From the NCBI GenBank assembly GCA_007120035.1, contig SKON01000330.1, positions 1 through 32,463 on the forward strand: 32,463 nucleotides of DNA, given 5' to 3'. This document shows, in pieces, positions 17,394 to 27,100 of the stretch; the first letter of the stretch is position 1, and every line of letters begins with the position of its first letter. The notes below the pieces were generated by a model, which had not been told where the DNA came from, ran no database searches, and saw nothing but the letters and a program-made list of their open reading frames with translations. The position numbers and the translations under genes are program-made. The stretch is from Myxococcales bacterium. Lineage in GTDB: Bacteria; Myxococcota_A; Bradymonadia; Bradymonadales; Bradymonadaceae.

Positions 17394-17924
17394 ATGCGAG
17401 AGACGATGCGGTTGCAGGTGGTGGAGAATCGACGGTCCGTAGAGGCGATCCTGGCTCGGAGAGAGCGAGAGGCGGCCCGGCGACGGATGGTGCTCGCCCC
17501 GGACTTCCTTCACGGGTCGGCGCAGCTCGCCGAGTGCTACGAGGTCTTCGGCCGCGCCTGGGCGGAGCGGGTGCTCTTCGTGGTGGACGCTGAGGATTCG
17601 TTGACCCTGGCGTACTTCGACGATTACTTCCTGGTGGTGGAGCAGTGGTGTGAGGGCGACGCCGAAGATCGGCGGAGCTGGCTTCAGCGCCGGCGATCGC
17701 GGCGGGATCGGGTGGTGCGGCTCTGCCGGGGAGGGCGTCGACGAGAAGATCGCGGGGAGATCGCGTTGAACGTCACCGAGGAGGATCTCTCGTTCTGGGA
17801 GCAGGGAGTGCTGGGCCTCTTCCGGGAGGGGATGGAGGTCGACGCCAGCGGCGGGGATCTGCAGCGTCGGCGGGTGGATGTGCTCTCGTTGGTGACCCTG
17901 ACGGCTCGGCTCTGCGTTGTCTGA
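17394..17924 (+). CDS. Unrecognised basic protein
   Basis: A 176-residue protein from an ATG preceded by AAGGAG at seven bases. The N-terminal third is very Arg-rich (ENRRSVEAILARREREAARR), probably one long amphipathic helix, and a second Arg-rich stretch follows (RRSRRDRVVRLCRGGRRRE). Between them is a hydrophobic mixed segment (VLFVVDAEDSLTLAYFDDYF). There is no signal peptide or transmembrane helix. I do not recognise a family; the charge would fit nucleic-acid binding, but no known fold is evident. It stands behind the densest regulatory region in the window, which suggests tight control. Confidence 0.65.
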   Translation: MRETMRLQVVENRRSVEAILARREREAARRRMVLAPDFLHGSAQLAECYEVFGRAWAERVLFVVDAEDSLTLAYFDDYFLVVEQWCEGDAEDRRSWLQRRRSRRDRVVRLCRGGRRREDRGEIALNVTEEDLSFWEQGVLGLFREGMEVDASGGDLQRRRVDVLSLVTLTARLCVV

Positions 17925-18074
17925 GTGACAGGGCCGGGGGGCTATCGCTATGGTGGGCCTCGGTAACGGGACTTCGCAGCGGCGATCAGCGTGGCAGAGC
18001 AATTCGATCGAAAATGGAGAGGGGGGATCTGGTGGCCCCGGGTCTCCGGGGGCTCCAGGAGCGCCGGAGAGCCC

Positions 18075-18779
18075 GTGGTAGACGTGGTGATCCCGGCGCT
18101 AAACGAGGAGAAGAGCCTGCCCCGGGTGCTCGGTGATTTGCCCTGGGAGCGGATTCGACAGGTCCTGGTGGTGGATAACGGGAGCACGGATCAGACGGCC
18201 CGGGTCGCCCGGGAGGCCGGCGCCCGGGTGGTCAGCGAGCCCCAGCGGGGCTACGGCGCCGCCTGCCTGCGGGGTATCGAGGTGCTCCGGGAGGATCCGC
18301 CGGAGATCCTGGTGTTCCTGGACGGCGACTACAGCGATCACCCCGAGGAGCTTTTGCGGGTGATCGCCCCCATCGAGGCCGGCGACGCCGAGCTGGTGAT
18401 CGGGAGTCGGACGTTGGGCCACCGGACCGCCGGAGCTCTTTTGCCCCAGGCTCGGCTGGGAAACGCCCTGGCCTGTGTTCTGATGGAGTGGATGTACGAC
18501 TACAGATTTACCGATCTGGGACCCTTTCGGGCCATCACCTGGGAGGCCCTGGAGGCTCTGGGGATGGCCGACGAGAACTACGGGTGGACCGTGGAGATGC
18601 AGATCAAGGCGGCCCGTCGCCAGAAGTCCTGCGTGGAGGTCCCCGTGAGCTACCGGAAGCGGGTGGGCACGTCGAAGGTCACGGGGACGGTTCGAGGGAC
18701 CGTGCTGGCCAGCGTGAAGATCCTCTACACCCTGGGGCGGGAGTATCTGGATGCCCGATCGGAGAAGGCTCGTGAGTGA
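18075..18779 (+). CDS. Family 2 glycosyltransferase
   Basis: A GT-A fold family 2 glycosyltransferase of about 234 residues, close to dolichyl/undecaprenyl-phosphate sugar transferases. Seen in order: VVIPALNEEKSLPRVL, VLVVDNGSTDQT, the DxD-type metal motif FLDGDYSDHPEE, GSRTLGHR, and a C-terminal basic segment with VSYRKRVGTSKVTGT. There are no transmembrane helices. I chose the GTG at 18075 because GGAG lies five bases upstream and the family usually begins right at this strand; an upstream GTG at 17991 would add 28 residues with no ribosome-binding site and with A/T-ending codons. It overlaps the next gene by eight bases and probably acts with it. Confidence 0.85.
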   Translation: MVDVVIPALNEEKSLPRVLGDLPWERIRQVLVVDNGSTDQTARVAREAGARVVSEPQRGYGAACLRGIEVLREDPPEILVFLDGDYSDHPEELLRVIAPIEAGDAELVIGSRTLGHRTAGALLPQARLGNALACVLMEWMYDYRFTDLGPFRAITWEALEALGMADENYGWTVEMQIKAARRQKSCVEVPVSYRKRVGTSKVTGTVRGTVLASVKILYTLGREYLDARSEKARE

Positions 18780-19548
18780 GATGACCCGCACGAAGACCAG
18801 TGAGATGACGACGGCGGTGATGGTCTTCGCCAAGGAGCCCGCGCCGGGGCGAGTGAAGACAAGGCTCTCGCCGGCGGTGAGCCCCGAGGATGCATGCGCC
18901 CTCTACGAGGCGTTCCTGCAGGACGTCCTGGAGATGGTGGAGCGCTTTGGCGACGAGCATCGCGGGGTCCAGCCGTGGCTGGCCTGGAGCGGATCGTTGG
19001 AGGCGTCCGCTGTGAGAGGGGCCGTCGACCAGGGGTTTCGGGTTCATCCCCAGGGCGATGGCGACCTGGGAGATCGGATGAAGCGAGGCGTCGCGGCCGT
19101 GCGGGAGGCCGGCGGGGATCGGGTGATAATCCTGGGCACGGACTCGCCGACCCTCTCAAAAGAACACCTGTCGACGGCGCTCTTGCTCTTACGAGACCGG
19201 CAGGTGGTGTTCGGGCCGTCCTTTGACGGGGGGTATTATCTGCTCGGCCTCGACCTCGGTGGCGACGAGCGACCTGAGGAGGTGATCTTCGAGGGGATCT
19301 CCTGGAGCACCCCGGCGGTGATGGAGGAGAGCTGGGCCCGGGCTCAGGAGGCCGGTCTCTTGTGCGAATTACTGGGCTTCTGGTACGATGTCGACACCGT
19401 TGAGGATCTGAAAACGCTCCGTTTTCACCTGGTCGACTACCTGGCCGAAAGAGATCCTCAGATCGCCCGACATACCGGGCAGTTGTTGGCCTCCAGACCC
19501 TCTCTGTTGTCCCCTCTGGAACCCTCCCATCCCCAGGAAGACCCGTGA
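18772..19548 (+). CDS. DUF2064 (TIGR04282-type) glycosyltransferase
   Basis: A 258-residue nucleotide-sugar-type transferase. MVFAKEPAPGRVKTRLSP, ILGTDSPTLSKEHL and FGPSFDGGYYLLGL are the hallmarks of the DUF2064 family, related to MobA/CofC-like GT-A enzymes and often annotated as arsenosugar or rSAM-associated glycosyltransferases. The start is taken as GTG 18772, seven bases after GGAG; an ATG at 18781 is an alternative. Pairing of a DUF2064 protein with a family 2 enzyme is common in bacterial genomes. The product is unknown; no arsenic or radical-SAM genes are near, so the arsenosugar label should not be carried over. It overlaps the Crp-type gene by GTGA. Confidence 0.85.
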   Translation: MSEMTRTKTSEMTTAVMVFAKEPAPGRVKTRLSPAVSPEDACALYEAFLQDVLEMVERFGDEHRGVQPWLAWSGSLEASAVRGAVDQGFRVHPQGDGDLGDRMKRGVAAVREAGGDRVIILGTDSPTLSKEHLSTALLLLRDRQVVFGPSFDGGYYLLGLDLGGDERPEEVIFEGISWSTPAVMEESWARAQEAGLLCELLGFWYDVDTVEDLKTLRFHLVDYLAERDPQIARHTGQLLASRPSLLSPLEPSHPQEDP

Positions 19549-20162
19549 GTGAGAAAGGCGTACGGCAGTGTGAAGCGGGAACAGTGCTCTTTCGCGAAGG
19601 CGAAGAGGGCAACCGGATGTATGTGATCAAGTCCGGGAAGGTCCGCCTGTCCAAGAAGATCCACGACGATGAAGTGGTGATCGAAGACCTGGGGGCCGGG
19701 GAGTTCTGTGGAGAGCTTGCGATGTTGGGCAACGCCAAGCGCCCGGCCACGGCGGTGGTGATCGAGGACGCGTCGGTGATCCAGGTGCAGACCGAGCAAT
19801 TCGAGGGGATGATCCGAGGCAATACGGATATCGCTCTGCGGATGTTGAAGAAACTCACCCAGCGGCTGACGGAGGCCCAGTATCGGGTGACGAATCTGAT
19901 GCTGCGGACGAACACGGCCCGGGTGCTTCATCAGCTCCGAGCCGAGCAGGACCGGGCCGGCGGTGGCCCCACGCCGATCCCCGACGATCTGGCCGACGCC
20001 CTGGCCGTCGAGGTGGGAGAGATCAAGAAGGTGCTCGCCCAACTGGTCCGTGACGAGTTGATCACCATCGACCGCAAGGGTCATTTCCAGATCGTGGACC
20101 CCGTGTCCTACGATCGGTACCTGAAGTATCTCGAGCTGCACGATCGGTACTCCTATCAGTGA
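19545..20162 (+). CDS. Crp/Fnr-type transcription regulator
   Basis: A 205-residue protein starting at GTG within a GTGA overlap. Residues ~5-115 are a cyclic-nucleotide-binding beta-roll (GTVLFREGEEGNRMYVIKSG, GAGEFCGELAML, then RPATAVV in the phosphate-binding cassette), followed by the dimerisation helix and a C-terminal winged helix (about 140-195; PIPDDLADALAVEVGEIKKVLAQL, then a wing with KGHFQIVD). The cassette has FCGELA with Glu and Ala plus RPATA, close to cAMP-type sites. No [4Fe-4S] Cys set of Fnr is present. It may control its own operon; no binding site could be assigned. Confidence 0.88.
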   Translation: MSEKGVRQCEAGTVLFREGEEGNRMYVIKSGKVRLSKKIHDDEVVIEDLGAGEFCGELAMLGNAKRPATAVVIEDASVIQVQTEQFEGMIRGNTDIALRMLKKLTQRLTEAQYRVTNLMLRTNTARVLHQLRAEQDRAGGGPTPIPDDLADALAVEVGEIKKVLAQLVRDELITIDRKGHFQIVDPVSYDRYLKYLELHDRYSYQ

Positions 20163-21376
20163 TGGATTGGGGGGAGCTGACGAAGCGACTCTTCGGGCTG
20201 CGCCGGTTCGGGATGGAGCCCGGGCTGGAGCGGATCCGAGGAGCGTTGAGAGCCGAGACCGGTGTGTCCGCGCCGGAGGTGATCACCGTGGCCGGGACCA
20301 ACGGCAAGGGGACCGTGGCGTCGCTGGTGGCGGGGTATCTGCAGCTTCGGGGTGAGACGGTGGGGTTGTACACGAGCCCCCACCTGGTGGACGTGACCGA
20401 GCGGTTCCGGGTGAACGGTGTGCCCCTGAGCAGAGAGGTGGTGGGCCCCGTCTTAGAGCGTCTCTTGGAGACCTACGGGCGGCGATCCGAGGGCGATCAG
20501 GGGTTGACGTTTTTTGAGATCACCACTGTGGCGGCCTGGGCGCTCTTTCAGGAGGCCGGGGTGGACGTGGCCGTCCTGGAGGTGGGGCTCGGGGGGCGTC
20601 TGGACGGGGTCAACGGCCTCGATCCCGATCTGAGCGTGGTGACCAGCATCGGCAGGGATCATACGGCGATCCTGGGGGAGTCCATCGAGGCGATCGCCTG
20701 GGAGAAGGCCGGGATCTTTCGTCCCCGGGTGCCCGTCGTAGTGGGCCCCCAGGAGCATGTGGTGGCCACTGTGGCCCTTCGCAACGAGGCGGATCGAGTG
20801 GGGTGTCCACTGCATGTGGTGGAGAGCGACGCCGGCGGGTTTGTGGACCGGCACCGGGAGACGGCCGGGCGGGTCGTGGAGGTGTTCACCGGGGATCCCG
20901 TGACCGAGGAAGAGCGGGCGGAGCTTCGGGCCCGATGGCGGTGGCCTGGGAGGTCCGAGGAGTGGTCCACGGGGGGGCTGCGGCTCTTCGTGGACGGAGC
21001 CCATAACAGCGCTGGCGTCGAGGAGCTGCGGCGGCTCTGTCGACGGGAGGGACGTCGGTTTGACGCTGTGGTGTGGGGGGCGATGAAGGATAAAGATCCG
21101 GCGGGGATCGCCGAGCTCCTGACCGAGGTGGGAGCGCCCGTGTGGGGCGCGGTGATCGACGGGGACCGAGCCCGGAGTGGGGAGGAGCTGAAGGCCGTGG
21201 TCCCGGCGGGGTTGTGGGCCGGCGCCGGAACCACCCGAGAGGTGCTCGCTGCCTTGCGGGCGGCCCCCCAGGTGGAGTCTGTGCTGGTCTTTGGATCCCT
21301 CTTTCTTCTGGGGGAGGTCCTGCGCGATCTGGGGGTTCAGGCCCAAGAACTGGTCACCATGGCACCCGGTGCTTAA
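20159..21376 (+). CDS. folC: Folylpolyglutamate synthase / dihydrofolate synthase
   Basis: A 405-residue Mur-ligase-type enzyme that adds glutamate to folates and, in bacteria, usually also makes dihydrofolate from dihydropteroate. Seen: the ATP P-loop TVAGTNGKGT (Gly46-Thr52), YTSPHLVDVTERFRVNG, TFFEITTVAAW, VLEVGLGGRLD, SIGRDHTAILG, and the C-terminal FVDGAHNSAGVEEL. Slightly shorter than the usual 420-430 residues, with no key motif missing. The start GTG at 20159 overlaps the previous stop; ATG at 20162 is equally possible. It is the only clear housekeeping enzyme in this operon. The C-terminal domain supports a complete protein. Confidence 0.95.
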   Translation: MMDWGELTKRLFGLRRFGMEPGLERIRGALRAETGVSAPEVITVAGTNGKGTVASLVAGYLQLRGETVGLYTSPHLVDVTERFRVNGVPLSREVVGPVLERLLETYGRRSEGDQGLTFFEITTVAAWALFQEAGVDVAVLEVGLGGRLDGVNGLDPDLSVVTSIGRDHTAILGESIEAIAWEKAGIFRPRVPVVVGPQEHVVATVALRNEADRVGCPLHVVESDAGGFVDRHRETAGRVVEVFTGDPVTEEERAELRARWRWPGRSEEWSTGGLRLFVDGAHNSAGVEELRRLCRREGRRFDAVVWGAMKDKDPAGIAELLTEVGAPVWGAVIDGDRARSGEELKAVVPAGLWAGAGTTREVLAALRAAPQVESVLVFGSLFLLGEVLRDLGVQAQELVTMAPGA

Positions 21377-21417
21377 TTTCTTCGGTGTAGCTGTTGCCAG
21401 TACCCAAAGGAGAAGCC

Positions 21418-21639
21418 GTGGCGCAGGAAAGCGAATTCAATGCCAATCCGGAGAACACCGCCTACCACGACAATAAGCGTGAGCTCTTGCGGCGGGGCCG
21501 GGAGAAGGGCGTATTGACCTGGGCGGAGATCGCCCGGGCGTTGCCTCAGAAGCATGTGACCGATACGGAGATGGAGGTCTTTCTCTTCACCTGTCGGAAC
21601 CTGGGGATCGAGGTGAAGGGCCTGCCGGAGCGGAGCTGA
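21418..21639 (+). CDS. Free-standing sigma-70 region 1.1-like protein
   Basis: A 73-residue protein from GTG 21418, with AAAGGAG five bases upstream. Residues ~20-68 match region 1.1 of primary sigma factors: ELLRRGREKGVLTWAEIARA, LPQKHVTDTEMEVFLF, then NLGIEVKG, corresponding to the helices that in RpoD precede the DNA-binding domains. Regions 1.2-4 are absent and the short length is natural (good start, stop, then terminator). In RpoD this domain occupies the DNA channel of RNA polymerase and blocks premature DNA binding by sigma. A separate copy could modulate RNA polymerase or mimic DNA; that is inferred. It follows folC by 41 bp in the same direction. Confidence 0.75.
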   Translation: MAQESEFNANPENTAYHDNKRELLRRGREKGVLTWAEIARALPQKHVTDTEMEVFLFTCRNLGIEVKGLPERS

Positions 21640-21664
21640 GGACAAGAGTAGGGTGGACGCAAGA

Positions 21665-21706
21665 AACGAGAAGAGCCCCGGCCGTTCGGCCGGGGCTCTT
21701 CTCGTT
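21665..21706. terminator. Long hairpin between convergent genes
   Basis: A perfect 20-bp inverted repeat (outer AACGAGAAGAG, inner CCCCGGCCG) around a 2-base centre, ending both the plus-strand sigma 1.1-like gene and the minus-strand lipoprotein gene. On the minus side it is followed by TTTCTTGC, on the plus side only by GGG, so it probably acts best for the minus-strand gene. Confidence 0.8.
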
Positions 21707-21717
21707 GGGTCAGGTGT

Positions 21718-23757
21718 TTACTCGTCGAGGGCCTGGTCTCGAATGGTGCCGTGGAAGACACCGCTGATGGAGAGATCCGTGCCGGCCACGGAGATCTCCG
21801 TGTCCCACTCGCATCGGTCATCGCTGAGGCCGAGGCGGTCGATGATCGGCCGGGGGCTGCGGGTCCAGCTGGCCGGGTAGAGGTCGGGCTGGTGGATGGT
21901 GCAGTGCGCCGCGGCGGGGGTCATGATGCGGAAGGTGTCGTCGCCGCTGGCCACGAAGCTGCTGATGTAGTCCCGCAGGGACTGGGTGGCGTTGTCAAAG
22001 AGGTTGTCGCAGAGAGCCACCATCGCGTCGTACATGCTGGTGCCCTGGGAGATCCCCAGGGCGCCGATCAAATCGGAGCAGGTCACCAGCTGAGCGATGG
22101 CACCCTCAAGAGAGTTCACCGGGGGAGTGTTCGCGTCACCGGGGAAGAGCCAGGGGAGCAGGACCTGCTCCACGACGGCCATGATCAAGTCACCGTACTG
22201 AAGGTTCAGAGTGTGGGATTCGATCTGGAGGTTGGCGATCCCGAGCACGGTGGCGTTGAAGTCGCCACGAATCACGTCGGTGTCGCCGGCGCCGATGGAG
22301 TCGGTGCTGATGGGGACGATGTTGCAGTTGGGGCCCGGGTTTGCGTCACAGCCCTGGCTCCACTGAAGAACAATGGAGTCCCATCGCTGCTCGTTGTCTT
22401 CATAGACGCCGACCAAAGACTCCGTGGGGAAGGAGGTGGGGATCGTGGGGTCCGTATCGAAGAACATCCGGCCCGTGACGGTGAACTCCGTGAGCATGTC
22501 CGTGATGTCTCCCACGGCCACGGCTCCGGCGTTCCACCAGCTGGGCATGATATCTTCGATGAGGTCGTTGACCATGGCGACGGCGAAGAGCCACACATCC
22601 TGGTCACGGAGGCCCTCAAGCGTGTTGGTGACGCTGCTTCCGAGGATTCCGGAGTTGATCACCAGGTCCACCAGGCCGGTCTGACCGCCGGCGGGGCAGT
22701 CGGTGTTTGTGGCGGGACACCCGAGGATGAACATCGCCGGATCGTTCGCCAGGGTGGCCAGCAGGTCAATGACCAGGTTCACCCCCGGGGGGAGCCCGTC
22801 GGTGAGGTCAAAGCCGTGCTGTACTGAGTAGGAGGAGCCGATGGTGGGGAGCTGGTCTAAGAGGTCGACGTCGACGGTGACGTCGACGCCGAGCTCCACG
22901 GCCGGGGCGTCGTCGGTGCACCCGAAGGCGACCTCGACGTCGCCGTTGCCCACGACCCGGAGGGCCCGGCCGACGACGGTGAAGCTCTCACCGTTGGAGA
23001 CCTGGGGGTTGACCACGTTGGGGATCTCCCCGTTGGGGAGGACCATCGCCGGGGAGAGGGAGGAGAAGGGACAGAACCCATCTCCCGGGCTGGCTCCCGC
23101 GCCGCAGGAGCTCCACGAAGAGGTGTCCTGGAAGTGTCCCCAGAGGTCGTCACAGGTCAGGTCGGGGCTCATCATGAGGGTATGAACCTCCTGGGGTTGG
23201 GCGTCCCCGTCGTGATGGTACCGGATGATGTAGGAGCCGCCTTCTTTGCTGCTGATGCCGATGTTGAAGAGGATGGGGTCGATGTCGAAGTCTTCCACCA
23301 TGGCGGTGACGTTCAGAGAGCCCATGTTGGCCGCCGGGTTGTCCTCTTCGGTGCGGAGGTCCACGGAGGCGATCCCGTTGCTGTTGGTGATCGCCCGGTT
23401 GGAGGAGAGGCTGGCCCCCTCGGCGCCGCTGACGATCTCGGCCTGGAAGGAGATCATGGCGTTGGAGATGGGGTCGCCGTCGGCGTCTACCAGTTGAGCT
23501 CGCAAAGCGATGCTGTCGCCGACGCTCATGCTCCGGCCGCAGGTGCTGGAGCCGGCGTCGCAGGGCTCGACGTGGAGGAGCTGGTTGGTGTCGTCGAGAT
23601 CATCGGGCGGGTCGTACTGGTTGTCGGGAATCTGGTTCTGGTTCTGATTGTCGTCCTGGTTGACGACGACGCCGGTCTCTCCACCACAGCCAACGGCCAT
23701 AGCGAGGGCCGTGGCGGCAATGAGAGACAACCATCGGGGGGTTACGGGGGCCATCAT
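21718..23757 (-). CDS. Large lipoprotein with Ig-like domain, unknown function
   Basis: A 679-residue protein. The first ATG has GGAGG six bases upstream; a second ATG follows directly. The signal ends in MAVGC (Cys24). An Asn/Gln/Asp-rich spacer (about 30-57) leads to a bacterial Ig-like domain of the Big_1 type (about 60-170: SVGDSIALRAQLVDADGDPI, ITNSNGIASVDLRT), as in intimin-like proteins. The remaining ~500 residues are not recognised; they include Cys pairs, several hydrophobic strands and a predicted helical region. No peptidase or hydrolase motif was found. It is a surface or outer-membrane lipoprotein, its role unknown, standing between a terminator and a 410-bp gap. Confidence 0.75.
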   Translation of the reverse strand: MMAPVTPRWLSLIAATALAMAVGCGGETGVVVNQDDNQNQNQIPDNQYDPPDDLDDTNQLLHVEPCDAGSSTCGRSMSVGDSIALRAQLVDADGDPISNAMISFQAEIVSGAEGASLSSNRAITNSNGIASVDLRTEEDNPAANMGSLNVTAMVEDFDIDPILFNIGISSKEGGSYIIRYHHDGDAQPQEVHTLMMSPDLTCDDLWGHFQDTSSWSSCGAGASPGDGFCPFSSLSPAMVLPNGEIPNVVNPQVSNGESFTVVGRALRVVGNGDVEVAFGCTDDAPAVELGVDVTVDVDLLDQLPTIGSSYSVQHGFDLTDGLPPGVNLVIDLLATLANDPAMFILGCPATNTDCPAGGQTGLVDLVINSGILGSSVTNTLEGLRDQDVWLFAVAMVNDLIEDIMPSWWNAGAVAVGDITDMLTEFTVTGRMFFDTDPTIPTSFPTESLVGVYEDNEQRWDSIVLQWSQGCDANPGPNCNIVPISTDSIGAGDTDVIRGDFNATVLGIANLQIESHTLNLQYGDLIMAVVEQVLLPWLFPGDANTPPVNSLEGAIAQLVTCSDLIGALGISQGTSMYDAMVALCDNLFDNATQSLRDYISSFVASGDDTFRIMTPAAAHCTIHQPDLYPASWTRSPRPIIDRLGLSDDRCEWDTEISVAGTDLSISGVFHGTIRDQALDE

Positions 23758-23997
23758 GGATCTCCTCCATCTCGCGGGGGGAAGCCCGCTCTTTCCATTT
23801 GAAAGTCACGAAACGCAGCGCCGGGCGGGGAACCACGTCGGGGGTCTACGGCTTTTTACACCTTTTTACGCAAGGGGCGATTGTCCACCTGTGTAACATT
23901 ATGGCGCGAATTCCGAGCCATGTCCATTGGCGAGGAGTATAGCGAGGGCCAAAGTGGGGTCAAGGTAGCCCGCCAAGTGCGCATTCTCACACAGAGA

Positions 23998-24026
23998 AGC
24001 CCGACCCCCAAAGAAAGGGTCGGGCT
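23998..24026. terminator. GC-rich stem-loop
   Basis: A perfect 10-bp stem AGCCCGACCC / GGGTCGGGCT with loop CCAAAGAAA. It lacks a T run on both strands, so it may be a weak terminator or a structured 3' end of the amidohydrolase transcript, which ends about 140 bases earlier. Confidence 0.4.
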
Positions 24027-24131
24027 CCGCGACCGTGCCATTCATTACCAGACAGCGGTTCATTTTCAACGCGGCGGGGTCATTCCGCGACATTTAACCA
24101 ACACATTCCCACAGCCGTAACCAGCGCGGGA

Positions 24132-24165
24132 CATTGCATACGCCACGAGCGGCGAAGATGCAATG
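24132..24165 (-). terminator. Stem-loop after the amidohydrolase gene
   Basis: On the minus strand the stop codon is followed at two bases by an inverted repeat: CATTGCAT pairs with ATGCAATG, with inner CGCC/GGCG pairing. No T run follows, so it may stabilise the transcript end or terminate weakly. Confidence 0.5.
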
Positions 24166-24167
24166 GG

Positions 24168-27100
24168 TTAGTCGTCTTCGGGATCCTCGGGATCCTCGGG
24201 GAGCTCCCCGAGGGGATGGAGGACGATGTTGTCGATCGTGACGTGCAGGGAGGTCGGCGCGTTTCGGACCTCCAGGGACGACACGCAGGCGATCTCCAGG
24301 TCTGTGGCTTCGAAGGTGCCGATGGCGTTGGTGGCGCCGAAGGTCTCCGAGGTCGCTACCAGGGAGCCGTTTACGTAGAGCTCAAGCACTCGATCCGAGG
24401 AGTCGTCGAAGGGGCGTCGGTAGTCCACGGAGAAGGTCGACAGGCCACCGGGGAGCTCGCCGGTAGACACTCGCGAGTTGGCAGCGGTGCCCAGAATCGC
24501 CGACGGAGCGTCGATGGTGTTCGGGCCGAGCTCGATGCGTCGAGTCGCCGTGTAGCTCCAGGTGATCCCCTGGCTCCCTTCGTAGGAGCCCGAGGTGTAG
24601 GAGGAGGTGCTGGCGTTGAGGAGGTCGAAGTCTTCCACGATGGGAGAGTCGAGCTCGACGACCTCGAGGGTGACCATCTCCGTCTGAGTGCCGGGGTCGG
24701 CGAAGACGTCGACGGTGCCGAGCTCGACGAAGGTCAGCTCGAAGGAGACCGAGTCCTCTCCGGCCGGGATGGTGATCGTCTCCGGGGCGTCGTCGACGGC
24801 CGAGGCCGGCTGGATGATCAGGTCGATCTCCAACCCACCGGGTCCGGCGGGGAGATCAATCTGGGCGAAGAAGGTCTGAGGGACTCCGAGGAGGGCGGAG
24901 TGGCAACCGTCAAAGGCCACGAGCTCTCGCGGGGAGTCGTCGTCGAAGACGGTGATCTCCATGGTGACCGAGTCGCCGTCCAGGGTCGCGGAGAGCTCCA
25001 CGGGGTCCGGGCTCGCCAGGGCTCCTGTGACGTCGAAGGAGATCTGGGATTCGCCAGCAGGGATCGTCAACTCCTCGGGGAAGTCCAGGGCGTCGTCGTC
25101 AGTGGAGGAGAGGGCGACGGTGGTCTCGGCCAGCGCTGCATCGGCGAGGAGCAAGGTCACGGATTCGGTCTGTCCAACTCCGAGAAAGAGCGACGAGGGC
25201 TCAAAGGCCTGGAGCTGGGCGTCGGGGAAGTCGAGATCGTCGGGGTCGACGGGGAAGCGACTGGTCCACCTGATGTTATCGATGGTGATCTGGTTGGAGC
25301 CGACAGACCGAATCTCCATGTCGAAGTCGCCGTCGATGGCCAGGTCATCGACGATAAAGTCGAAGATCTCTCCGGCGTCGCCCGACTGGGTGCCGAAGGA
25401 GATGGACCGGGCGACGAACTCGTCGTTGATGAAGAGCTCGAGCTGGCGGCTGCCGGTCCCGGTGAATGCCTGCATCATCTCCACAGAGAACGACGAGATC
25501 CCGCCGGGGATGCCCTCGGCTCGGATGTACCGGTCCGTGTCGCCGGAGCCGGCGAAGATCAGGGACGTGCCGTCGATCGCAGGAGCTCCGCTGGTGGGGG
25601 CCCGGCGGCCTCGGGAGATCTCCCAGGTGAATCCGGCGTCGCCGACGAACTCGCCATCGGAGTAGGTGTTGGCCGGGATGGTCAGGTTCGTGAAGGTCTC
25701 CACGAAGTCCTGGGGCGGTTCAAAGGTCTGGAAGGTGAAGTTGATGGAGGAGCCGGCGGCGGTGGCCGTGGCGACGTACACGCCCAGGTCGGGGCCCAGG
25801 GTGACCTCGATGGGGAGGACTCGCTGGCCCTCGTCAAAGGATGCTGTGGAGGGGAAGGTCACCCCGTCAGAGGGGATGATCCCGAGGGAGAGCTCCTCTC
25901 CACCGGTGCCGGCGGGGACGTTCAGCTCGGCGGTGAGGAAGATGGTCTCCCCGGCGAAGAACGCCGGTTCCGGGCCGCCGAAGGCCACAAGGGAGCGCTC
26001 GGTGGCGTCGTCGTAGGTGCGGATCGACGCCTCCAGGGTGATCTCGTCGAGCTCGGCTTCGAGGATCACCGGGGTCTCCGATGCCTGCAGAGCGTCGACC
26101 TCAAAGGTGGCGAACTGCTCGCCGACGGCGAAGCTCACCGTGGCGGGTCCGGAGATCACCGCGGGATCGCCGTAGGAGAGGTCCACGGTGGTGGGGTCCT
26201 CGGCGGGGCGGCTCAAGGAGAGCTCGATGGACGCCGATGCGCCGGCCTCGATGAAGAGCTCCGAGGGCGTCAAGGAGGTGATCTCCGGCGGTCCGCGCAG
26301 GACGTCGGCCTCAAACCGGGGCTCGAGCTTGCTGCGCTCGTTGGCCCAACGGAGGACGCCGGCGATGGAGACCAGGGTGTCCCCGACCTGGGGGAAGGGG
26401 TCGACCTGGTAGAAGAAGTTATTGATATGAAGCGAGTCGTTGACGATGAACTCGTTGGTCGGCGCCTGGTCTCCGGGACCGGGCGGGACGTCCGTGTCGG
26501 TGACGATGAGATCTTCCACGCGGACCAGGACTCCCTCCAGGGCCTCCCGGCGGTTGCCCGAGGTGGAGACCTCTTCAGGTGTCGCGACGACGGGTTCGGG
26601 CAAGGCGTTGTCCGAGCTGAGCACCTCCACCTCGACGACGTTGGCGAGCTGAAGCTGGCCGAAGAAGTTGCTCACGGAGCCGATGATTCGGATTCGGTCG
26701 CCGGCCACGGGGTAGCCGGAGCTGACGGCGGGGTTGTTTCGAAGGAAGACGTAGAGGCCGCTGTGATCGGGGCCGTCGTAGCCGTCGTCGTCGGGGTGGA
26801 CCTGAATGAAGACGCCCTCGTCATCGAGGGAGGCCGTCACCAGGACGTCGTCGAGGGAGATCTGCTCGCCAGCGCCGATCGCGCCGGTCTTGATGTCGTA
26901 GATGGTCCCGGCGCAGGGGCCGTCGAGGAGGGAGAACTCCGGGCAGGGGTGGCAGGCGTCGCCGATGCCGTCTTCCGAGGAGTCGAGCTGGTCCGGGTTG
27001 TAGTGGAAGGGGCAGTTGTCCACGTCGTTGGGGACGCCGTCGCCGGACCAGTCGTTGGGGTCGAACTCGGTGCAGTTCGGGTCGCCGCTCAAGGGGCAGG

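Larger units (their letters stand above)
23758..24167. other. Intergenic gap with two hairpins
   Basis: No convincing gene lies here. It holds the hairpin right after the amidohydrolase gene and a second one (23998-24026). The part nearest 23757 should contain the promoter of the minus-strand lipoprotein gene: an A/T-rich stretch (about 23850-23910) is there, but no good -35/-10 pair could be assigned. Confidence 0.6.

Noticed and set aside
18772..19548. Arsenosugar synthesis gene
   Set aside because: The family label exists, but no arsenic or radical-SAM genes are present in the window.
23899..24093. Small minus-strand gene in the 410-bp gap
   Set aside because: No ribosome-binding site, no recognisable motif, and it runs through a strong stem-loop.
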